In this document: in pieces, positions 7,125 through 16,690 of the stretch | Position numbering within the stretch: the first letter of the stretch is position 1 | Layout: each line of letters starts with the position of its first letter | Assembly (NCBI GenBank): GCA_946885645.1 | Contig: CAMPGU010000064.1 | Coordinates: forward strand, 1 to 16,690 | Length of the DNA stretch: 16,690 bases | DNA from: an uncultured Haloferula sp. | Lineage (GTDB): Bacteria; Verrucomicrobiota; Verrucomicrobiae; Verrucomicrobiales; Akkermansiaceae | Reading direction: 5' to 3' | Program-made: the position numbers and the translations under genes | Notes under the pieces: model-generated | What the model saw: only the letters and a program-made list of their open reading frames with translations | Told to the model about the DNA's origin: nothing | The model's database searches: none

Positions 7125-7739
7125 ATGCAGGACGGCTTGACCCAACGCCAAAAGGAAATCGTGGAATACCTGAAATTCGCCCAGCGGAAGACCGGGGTGA
7201 TGCCATCTACCCGCGAATTGCAGCACTACTTCGGCTTCGCCAGCCAGACGGCGGCGATGAGCCATCTCCGGGCGCTGGAGCGCAAGGGGGTGATCCAGAG
7301 GCTGCCCGGGAAGGCGCGCGCCGTCGTTTTTCCGGAGGAACTGGATCGTGAGGAAATCGTGGATATTCCCGTTTACGGTCAGATCGCGGCCGGGATGGCC
7401 CAGGATGTCGAGGCGGAGCGCGAGGGATGCATTTCCATCGATATTTCATCGATCGGGATCCCGCGCAGCGCCCGGACCTTCGCCCTCAAGGTCCGCGGGG
7501 ACTCGATGATCGACGCGCATATCTGCAGCGGGGATACCGTGATCCTGGAATTCCGCGAACCGCGGGACGGGGACATCGTGGCGGCGCTCATTGACGGGGA
7601 AACCACCTTGAAGCGCTTCATCATGAACAAGGGAAAGCCTTTCCTGCGTGCGGAGAACGAGGAGTTCCCCGATCTGATCCCGGCCCGGGAGCTGATCATC
7701 CAGGGCGTGCTGGTCGCGCTCCTGCGGAAGGCGGCCTGA
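7125..7739 (+). CDS. lexA: SOS response repressor LexA
   Basis: LexA is a dimeric repressor that cleaves itself when stimulated by RecA-ssDNA filaments, releasing DNA-damage genes. The product is 204 residues, typical length. Residues 1-66 form the winged helix DNA-binding domain (LTQRQKEIVEYLKFAQRK, then a PSTRELQHYFGF recognition region). The self-cleavage bond is the Ala89-Gly90 pair in VYGQIAAGMAQ. The S24 latent-protease domain has Ser127 in KVRGDSMID and Lys163 in TTLKRF as the catalytic dyad, with GDTVILE between them. An in-frame ATG at 7089 would place translation across the operator, so the ATG at 7125 is preferred. The SOS box just upstream indicates autoregulation. A UmuD- or phage-type S24 regulator is the alternative, but the full HTH plus cleavage site favours LexA. 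A methyltransferase gene follows 33 bp downstream. Confidence 0.93.
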   Translation: MQDGLTQRQKEIVEYLKFAQRKTGVMPSTRELQHYFGFASQTAAMSHLRALERKGVIQRLPGKARAVVFPEELDREEIVDIPVYGQIAAGMAQDVEAEREGCISIDISSIGIPRSARTFALKVRGDSMIDAHICSGDTVILEFREPRDGDIVAALIDGETTLKRFIMNKGKPFLRAENEEFPDLIPARELIIQGVLVALLRKAA

Positions 7740-7772
7740 TGGGACTGGTGGTGGGGGTTTCCCGCGAGACGC

Positions 7773-8486
7773 ATGACTGCCGGAGACGACCGCGACTTGC
7801 TGGACGAACAACTTGCCTACTACCGGGCGAGAGCCGCTGAATATGACCAATGGTGGTTTCGGCACGGGCGCTATGACCGCGGCCCGGAAGAGAACGCCCG
7901 ATGGTTTTCCGAGGGCGAAGAGATTGCTGCCGCTTTGGAGGAATTCCGGCCTTCAGGCAGGATACTCGAGATTGCGGGCGGCACCGGGATTTGGACGGCG
8001 AGATTGAGATCCTTCTCCGACGACCTTGTAGTGCTCGACGGCTCCAAGGAGATGCTGGCCATCAATGCCGCACGGGTTGGTACCGGCGGCGTGCGCCATG
8101 TGCAGGCGGAGATCTTCACTTGGGAGCCGGACGGTCTTTACGATACCGTGTTTTTCAGCTTCTGGCTTTCCCATGTGCCTCCGGTCCGCTTCGACTCCTT
8201 TTGGGACCTTGTCCGAAGGAGCCTGGCACCGGGCGGACGGGTCTTTTTCGCAGACTCCCGTCGTGATGCAGGTTCAACGGCGATAGATCATCAACTGCCG
8301 GAGACGGCCTCGATCATCTCCCGGCGCCGCCTGAATGACGGGCGTGAATTCGACGTCTACAAGGTCTTCCACGATCCCGCGGCGTTGTCGCAACGGCTTC
8401 TCGCGCTTGGCTGGGATGCATCCATCCGCCAGACGGAGCGCCACTTCATTCACGGCTCGATGGTCCGCTCAGCCGATCCCGCGTAG
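7773..8486 (+). CDS. Class I SAM-dependent methyltransferase
   Basis: The product is 237 residues with a Rossmann-type methyltransferase core. Motif I is ILEIAGGTGIWT (64-75), a slight variant of the E.G.GTG SAM-binding loop. The acidic residue ending strand 2 is Asp89 in LVVLDGSKEML. Later blocks are QAEIFTWEPDGLYDTVFFSFWLSH (strand 4) and LAPGGRVFFADS (strand 5). Before the core is an ARAAEYDQW segment common in small-molecule methyltransferases. The substrate cannot be read from sequence. It starts 33 bp after lexA on the same strand and could be cotranscribed with it, but nothing else ties it to DNA repair. No Shine-Dalgarno is evident. Its last 18 bases overlap the end of the convergent DUF1552 gene. 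Confidence 0.85.
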   Translation: MTAGDDRDLLDEQLAYYRARAAEYDQWWFRHGRYDRGPEENARWFSEGEEIAAALEEFRPSGRILEIAGGTGIWTARLRSFSDDLVVLDGSKEMLAINAARVGTGGVRHVQAEIFTWEPDGLYDTVFFSFWLSHVPPVRFDSFWDLVRRSLAPGGRVFFADSRRDAGSTAIDHQLPETASIISRRRLNDGREFDVYKVFHDPAALSQRLLALGWDASIRQTERHFIHGSMVRSADPA

Positions 8487-9872
8487 CGGTGTCGTGGCGT
8501 CGCCGAGCTCCTTCGTCTTCACGCCGGCCTTCTCCAGCATGCCGAGCCAGAGCGAGCAGAGCGGCGTGCCCTCGTCGTAGGTCTCGTGGGTGCCGGTCTT
8601 CAGGCCGGCCTTCGTGCCACCGGCGATGACGATGGGAACGTTCTTCGGATCGTGCGAGTTGCCATCGCGGATCGGGGAGCCGAAGGCGACCATGGAGTGG
8701 TCGAGGAGGTTGCCCTCGCCTTCCTTGATCTCCTTCATGCGGTCCAGCATGTAGCCGTACTGCTCCACGTGCCAGCGGTTGATCTTCTCGTACTGGTCGA
8801 GCTTCTTGCCGTCGTTGCTGTGGTGGGACAGATCGTGGTGGCCGCCGTTGACACCCTCAAGGAAGGAGAAGTTCCGCCCCGTGACGTCGTTGCCGAACAT
8901 GAAGGAAGACACCCGCGTGGAGTCCGACCAGAAGGCGAGCACCATGAGATCCATCATGATCTTGCAGTGCTCGGCATGATCGAAACGCGGGCGCGAATTG
9001 AGCTCCTCCTCGCGCGAGGCCTTGCCCATTGCTTTCGAGATCCGCTTGTCGAGCGTGTCGAGCTGCTTGAGCAGCTCCGGCGGCAGGTTTTCCCCGGCAC
9101 CGAGCAAAGCGGCCTCCGCTTCAATCCGGCGCTCCACTTCCCGGATCGACTCAAGGTACTGCTCCAGCTTGTGCTGGTCCGCCTGGCCGAGCTTCGACTG
9201 GAGGCGCTTGGCATCGGTGCGGACGAGATCGAGCACGGACTTGTCGTCTGCCGCCTGTTTCTCGCCGCCCTTCGAGCGGCTCCGGAAGAGGCGGTCGAAG
9301 GCAACGCGGGGGTTGATCTCGCAGGGCAGGGGAACGGTGGAGGTTTTCCAAGAGATGTGCGAAGCGTAGAGGCGCGTGTAGTTGACGTTGGTGTCGATGC
9401 CGGTGGCGACGGGCTCCGTGCCCAGCTCCAGCGAGGGGAGCTTGGTGTTCCGGCCGAGGTGTTGCGCCGCGATCTGGTCCATCGACATGCCGCCGGCCGC
9501 AATATCGGAGCCGGTGGTCTTGGTGATCGTGGTGCCCGTAAGCCAGCCACCGGTTTTCACATAGTGGCCGTCTCCGGTGAAGGATGCCTTGTTCTGGAGT
9601 CCGGTCAGGATGAGCAGTTCCTGGCGGTGCTTTTCGAGCGGCGAAAGGATGGGGGAGAGCTTGAAGCCCTTGCCCTCGCCCTCGGGCGTCCAACGGTCGG
9701 CGCGCACCCCGTTCGGCATGTAGAGCAGCGCGATCCGGATGGGAACCGCGGAAGAACCGGCCGCCATCAATGGCCGCATCGCATCGAGAAAGGGCAGGGC
9801 AAGCGTGGCGCCGGCTCCGCGGAGGAAGCTGCGGCGGGGCATGAGCCACTTCTGGGTCTGGATATTGGCCAT
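8469..9872 (-). CDS. Tat-exported DUF1552 protein
   Basis: The product is 467 residues. It begins with a twin-arginine signal, P-R-R-S-F-L-R at 12-18, followed by a hydrophobic ALPFLDAM stretch, so a folded protein is probably exported to the periplasm. The remainder matches the DUF1552 family: IRIALLYMPNGVRADRWTPEG near the start, GDGHYVKTGGWLTG in the middle and DHSMVAFGSPIRDGNSHD with NVPIVIAGG near the end. The family is abundant in Planctomycetes and Verrucomicrobia; the late His/Gly-rich segments recall alkaline-phosphatase-superfamily proteins such as DUF1501 (inference). Its biochemical role is not established. The gene follows the DUF1592-family gene by 43 bp, the usual partnership, implying that the two exported proteins work together. 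It has no Shine-Dalgarno, and the intergenic gap upstream is unusually AT-rich. Its 3' end overlaps the methyltransferase gene. Confidence 0.9.
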   Translation of the reverse strand: MANIQTQKWLMPRRSFLRGAGATLALPFLDAMRPLMAAGSSAVPIRIALLYMPNGVRADRWTPEGEGKGFKLSPILSPLEKHRQELLILTGLQNKASFTGDGHYVKTGGWLTGTTITKTTGSDIAAGGMSMDQIAAQHLGRNTKLPSLELGTEPVATGIDTNVNYTRLYASHISWKTSTVPLPCEINPRVAFDRLFRSRSKGGEKQAADDKSVLDLVRTDAKRLQSKLGQADQHKLEQYLESIREVERRIEAEAALLGAGENLPPELLKQLDTLDKRISKAMGKASREEELNSRPRFDHAEHCKIMMDLMVLAFWSDSTRVSSFMFGNDVTGRNFSFLEGVNGGHHDLSHHSNDGKKLDQYEKINRWHVEQYGYMLDRMKEIKEGEGNLLDHSMVAFGSPIRDGNSHDPKNVPIVIAGGTKAGLKTGTHETYDEGTPLCSLWLGMLEKAGVKTKELGDATTPLRGIG

Positions 9873-9915
9873 GAGGTGAAATGACTAATTTTAAGCACTA
9901 ACGTTTCAACGCGGG

Positions 9916-11805
9916 CTAGCGTTTCGCGCTGCGGTTCTGGAAAGGATAGGACTCCACGATGGAAAGGATCAGCGTCTGCATCTTCAGATCGTCCTTGCGG
10001 AGCTTCGCGACCAAGTCGGTGACCACCGCCTCGTCGTAATACTCCAGGGGACGGCCCAGCGAGTAGGCTAGCATCTTGCGGGCGAGATTCCGAAGGAAAA
10101 GCTCGTCGGAGCCGAGGAGCAGCTTCTTGAGCTCGGCGGGAGTGGAGAAGGTGACATCGCCGGGGAGGGTGGCCTTGGAGTCGATGGGTTTGCCATTCGC
10201 GTCCGTGCTGCGCCAGCGGCCGATGGCATCGAAGTTCTCGAGGCCGAATCCGAGCGGGTCGATCTTCGCGTGGCAGCCGGCGCAGGAGGCCTTGGTGCGG
10301 TGAACTTCGAGCATCTCGCGGAAGGAGAGGCCTTCGGTGGACTTGTCATCGCCGGGCAGCACCCCGGCATCGGGCGGCGGGGGCGGAGGCGGGGTGCCGA
10401 GCAGCGTGTCCAGGATCCACTTGCCGCGCTTCACCGGGCTGGTGCGGAGCGGCATGGAAGTGGCGGTCAGGATGGAAGCCTGGCCGATCACGCCGCCGCG
10501 GTTCGGATCGCTGAGCGCCACGCGCTGCATCCGGGAGCCCGTGACCCCGTCCAGCCCGTAGTGCTTCGCAAGCTCGGCATTCGCGAAGGTGTAGTCCGCG
10601 CCCAGCAGTTCGAGCACCGGGCGGTTCGCACGGACAAGGTGGCTGAAGAACTCCACGGACTCGCGGTACATCGCCACCCGGAGGGTTTGCGTGAAAGTGG
10701 GAAACCGCTTTGGATCCGGCTCCGCGTTCTCCCGTAGTTCCTCGAAGCCGAGCCATTGGCCCGCGAAATGGCGGGACAAGCTCTCGGCGCGCTTGTCGGC
10801 GAGCATCCGCAGGGCCTCCCCCCGGAGCGTAGCGGGATCGGAGAGCTTGCCCTCATCCGCGAGCTTCAACAGGCGGCGGTCCGGCATGGACGCCCACAGG
10901 AAATAAGACAGGCGGGTGGCCAGCTCGAAGTCATCGACCCGCCATTCCGTCTTGTCCGCTTGATCGGCCTCCATCCGGAAGAGGAACGAGGGATGCACCA
11001 GGAGAGCCTGGATCGGGGCGCGCAGGGCCTCCTCGTAGCTCGCACCGGCGGCCAGGCGCTTCGAGAACAGCTCCAGCAGAGGAGCCAGATCCTCATCGCC
11101 CACGCGGCGGCGGAATGCGAGCGAAGCGTGGGAGAGCAAGACGGTACGCGCGGCGCGTTCCGGCGGCATTTTGTCCCCGGGCTTCGCGATCAGGATCCGG
11201 TCGAGGCGGGCCGGGTCCTCGTAGAGGGATGCGACGATCTTTTTCGAGGCCGTCAGGTATTTCTCCATCAGCGATGGCTGGACGAAGAGGGCGTCGCCAA
11301 CATTGTCGAAGCCCTCTCCGCCCGCTCCGTCGGAGGGGAAATCGCGTCCTGCCTGGAAATCGATACCGAAAAGGTCGCGGACGGTGTTGTTGTATTCGTT
11401 GCGATTGAGCCGGCGGACGGTGGTGCGGCCGGGGTTCCGGGGGAAGTCGCCGGTCTCCAGTTTTTTCAGCACGCTGCGGATCTCCGCGACCAGTGCCTCG
11501 CGCTCGGCATCGCTCGGCAAGACGTCCTCGTCGTCGGGCGGCATGTCGCCGAGTTCCACCTGCTTCGCGATATTCTCCAGAAAGCGGTGCTGCCGCAGCG
11601 CGGCGTCGGTCGAGCCGAGCTGGTGCACCTCGATCCCGCCCTTCTGTTTCTTCTCCCCGTGGCAATCGAAGCAGTATTTCGAGAGCAGGGGAGTAGCCGT
11701 CCGCGCGAAATCGTCCGCAGCTCCCGTCAGGGAACCGGCGAGAAGGAGAGTGGTAATGGCGCGGAAAGACACGAACCGGACCTGAAACGTCCCGGAATGG
11801 CCCAT
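9916..11805 (-). CDS. Exported two-haem DUF1592-family protein (DUF1587/1595/1592/1588/1585)
   Basis: The product is 629 residues. Residues 10-30 act as a signal peptide. An N-terminal cytochrome c-like domain (about 31-115) carries Cys45-x-x-Cys48-His49 in the KYCFDCHGEKKQKGG pattern typical of planctomycete/verrucomicrobial cytochromes. DUF1587 follows at about 125-190 (TVRRLNRNEYNNTVRDLFG), then DUF1595 at 215-275, DUF1592 at 288-415, DUF1588 at 435-535 with a second CxxCH (Cys508, Cys511, His512, KASCAGCHAKIDPLGF), and DUF1585 at 550-622 ending SYPFQNR. The PPPPPPP run before the second haem site is normal in this family. Two covalent haems suggest a periplasmic electron-transfer or oxidative role; the substrate is unknown. 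The ATG at 11805 is chosen because the signal peptide begins there, although the frame extends upstream. It lies 50 bp after galK and 43 bp before DUF1552. Confidence 0.92.
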   Translation of the reverse strand: MGHSGTFQVRFVSFRAITTLLLAGSLTGAADDFARTATPLLSKYCFDCHGEKKQKGGIEVHQLGSTDAALRQHRFLENIAKQVELGDMPPDDEDVLPSDAEREALVAEIRSVLKKLETGDFPRNPGRTTVRRLNRNEYNNTVRDLFGIDFQAGRDFPSDGAGGEGFDNVGDALFVQPSLMEKYLTASKKIVASLYEDPARLDRILIAKPGDKMPPERAARTVLLSHASLAFRRRVGDEDLAPLLELFSKRLAAGASYEEALRAPIQALLVHPSFLFRMEADQADKTEWRVDDFELATRLSYFLWASMPDRRLLKLADEGKLSDPATLRGEALRMLADKRAESLSRHFAGQWLGFEELRENAEPDPKRFPTFTQTLRVAMYRESVEFFSHLVRANRPVLELLGADYTFANAELAKHYGLDGVTGSRMQRVALSDPNRGGVIGQASILTATSMPLRTSPVKRGKWILDTLLGTPPPPPPPDAGVLPGDDKSTEGLSFREMLEVHRTKASCAGCHAKIDPLGFGLENFDAIGRWRSTDANGKPIDSKATLPGDVTFSTPAELKKLLLGSDELFLRNLARKMLAYSLGRPLEYYDEAVVTDLVAKLRKDDLKMQTLILSIVESYPFQNRSAKR

Positions 11806-11855
11806 GCTTTCAAGGTTTTTTGGAGCGGGAACCCCCGCCAGGCTATCGAGAAGCC

Positions 11856-13034
11856 TTAGCACAAGTGCGCCCCGAGCGAGGGTCTCGACGCGAAAATCTG
11901 CGGGGTGATGCCGGTGGCTTCCTTGTATTTCTCCGCGAGGGTCGCGGCGATCTCCGGTGCCTTGCTGGATTCGCAGAGTGTCACCGTGGAACCGCCGAAG
12001 CCGCCGCCGGTCATGCGGCTGCCGATCACACCGCCATTCCGGCCGATGGCACGGGCGATTTCCACCATGATATCGAGCTCCGCGCAGGAGACCTCGAAGT
12101 CGTCGCGCAGCGAGTCGTGGCTGGCGGCCATCAGCGGGCCGAGGGCTTCGAAGTCGCTCTTTGCGAGGGCTTCGGCGGCGGCGACCGTGCGGGCGATCTC
12201 GCCCACCACGTGGCGGGAGCGGCGGTTCACCGGCTCGCCGAGACGTTCCCAGGCATCCTCCACCTCGGTAAGGCTGACGCCCCGCCAGGAGGTCTTCCCG
12301 AGGATTGCCAAACCGTCTTCCGTGTTCTTCCGCCGGGCCGCGTAGCCGCCATCGGACAGCTCGTGGTGGACCATCGTGTTCGAAATGAGGACCGTCAGAT
12401 CCGGATTTTCAAAAGGCACGAGTTCCGGCTCGCCGGTCATGCAATCGATGAGGATCAGGCGGTTCGGCTTGCCGAAGGCGGAGGCGAACTGGTCCATGAT
12501 CCCGCAGGGCACGCCTGCGAAATCGTGCTCCGCTTTCTGGCAAAGGAGCGCCTTTTCCTTGGTATCCAGGACCGTGTCCACCAGCCCCTCCAGCAGGGTG
12601 GCGACGCAGCACTCCAGCGCGGCGGAGGAGGAAAGACCAGCCCCGCCGGGTACGGAGGAGAGGATGTAGGCATCGAAGCCTTGAAGCGTGTGGCCGCGGT
12701 CCGGGAACCCCTGGAAGACCCCGCGCCGGTAGTTCGCCCATATCGGGGAGGGGACCTGTTGCGGGACGTTGAGCGGCAGGATCGCGGGCTCCCCGCCGAG
12801 CGCCGTGGCCACCCGTGCGTGATCTTTGCCATTCAGCGCCGCGGCGATCACGATGTAGCGGTCGATCGCGAAGGGCATCACGAAGCCGTCGCAGTAGTCG
12901 ATATGCTCGCCGATGAGATTCACGCGGCCGGGTGCGGCGGCGGTAACGGTGGCTTCGATACCGAAGTGGTCCTTGAGACCGGCGGCGGCATCGGCGGCGA
13001 GATCGGCGAGAGAGATGGCGAGATCGAGTGACAT
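11856..13034 (-). CDS. galK: Galactokinase
   Basis: Galactokinase phosphorylates alpha-D-galactose with ATP to galactose 1-phosphate in the cytoplasm, the first step of the Leloir pathway. The product is 392 residues, the usual size for this GHMP kinase. The galactokinase signature GRVNLIGEHIDYCDG spans 36-50 and includes transition-state Arg37 and sugar-binding Glu43, His44 and Asp46. The ATP loop is PGGAGLSSSAALE (129-141). The catalytic base is Asp181 in CGIMDQFASAFG. The third GHMP motif is SRMTGGGFGG (339-348). No galT, galE or galM is in the window. The gene starts 28 bp after the beta-galactosidase stop, consistent with cotranscription so that galactose released by that enzyme is phosphorylated at once. 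The start has no Shine-Dalgarno. Confidence 0.95.
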   Translation of the reverse strand: MSLDLAISLADLAADAAAGLKDHFGIEATVTAAAPGRVNLIGEHIDYCDGFVMPFAIDRYIVIAAALNGKDHARVATALGGEPAILPLNVPQQVPSPIWANYRRGVFQGFPDRGHTLQGFDAYILSSVPGGAGLSSSAALECCVATLLEGLVDTVLDTKEKALLCQKAEHDFAGVPCGIMDQFASAFGKPNRLILIDCMTGEPELVPFENPDLTVLISNTMVHHELSDGGYAARRKNTEDGLAILGKTSWRGVSLTEVEDAWERLGEPVNRRSRHVVGEIARTVAAAEALAKSDFEALGPLMAASHDSLRDDFEVSCAELDIMVEIARAIGRNGGVIGSRMTGGGFGGSTVTLCESSKAPEIAATLAEKYKEATGITPQIFASRPSLGAHLC

Positions 13035-13062
13035 GGATGGGTGCTTCGGGAACGGAAGAGGC

Positions 13063-16690
<3,628 letters not shown>

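Noticed and set aside
8586..9884. 432-codon + strand open frame opposite DUF1552
   Set aside because: It mirrors the DUF1552 gene on the other strand, and its composition is typical of GC-rich antisense frames.
10370..10400. Run of seven prolines in the DUF1592-family protein
   Set aside because: A GTPPPPPPP linker before the second haem site is a normal feature of this family, not a repeat expansion.
11825..11838. Hairpin GCGGG-AACC-CCCGC between galK and the DUF1592-family gene as a terminator
   Set aside because: On the - strand it is followed by an A-run rather than a T-run, and the stem is only five base pairs.
10756..11859. 367-codon + strand open frame opposite the DUF1592-family gene
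   Set aside because: It is antisense to a multi-domain gene with intact haem motifs, and shows no domain of its own.
11820..13031. 403-codon + strand open frame opposite galK
   Set aside because: galK has all its catalytic motifs on the - strand; this frame has none of any family.

Overview
The window is GC-rich, densely coded chromosomal DNA, most likely from a Verrucomicrobiota bacterium. Two observations point there. A lexA-like gene has a perfect TGTTC-N4-GAACA palindrome just upstream, the operator form I recall being described for Verrucomicrobia. A DUF1592-type cytochrome gene is paired with a Tat-exported DUF1552 gene, an arrangement typical of the Planctomycetes/Verrucomicrobia group. 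The phylum call is inference; no rRNA or tRNA gene is present to confirm it. Most genes lack a clear Shine-Dalgarno sequence.

Layout, left to right. (1) 1-60 is a 15-bp tandem repeat, followed by an exported double-NIPSNAP protein and then moaA (molybdopterin biosynthesis), all on the + strand. (2) On the - strand, thiG (thiazole synthase) is coupled through an ATGA overlap to a membrane-bound C39-like cysteine peptidase. (3) Divergent from thiG is a 12-TM MFS transporter of the nucleoside:H+ symporter type. Its stop codon interlocks with that of the convergent bioF. (4) bioF (biotin biosynthesis) is the second gene of a - strand operon led by a lipoprotein D,D-carboxypeptidase of family S11. 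(5) Divergent from that operon is lexA with its operator, followed by a class I SAM methyltransferase. (6) From 8469 to the right edge is one - strand block, transcribed right to left: a large GH2 beta-galactosidase (5' end outside the window), galK, a two-haem DUF1592-family protein and a DUF1552 protein. Gaps are only 28, 50 and 43 bp, so it may be one transcript.

How the genes fit together. moaA, thiG and bioF are single cofactor genes separated from the rest of their pathways. lacZ-galK forms a short beta-galactoside-to-galactose-1-phosphate unit, with no galT or galE visible. The cytochrome/DUF1552 pair is a common but functionally uncharacterised exported module. The features most worth a second look are the LamG-like domain inserted inside the beta-galactosidase catalytic barrel, the LexA operator cluster, the thiG-peptidase coupling and the possible lacZ-galK-DUF1592-DUF1552 operon. 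I found no CRISPR array, insertion sequence, tRNA or rRNA gene, and no clearly new defence or mobile system. No gene-free stretch exceeds 300 bases.
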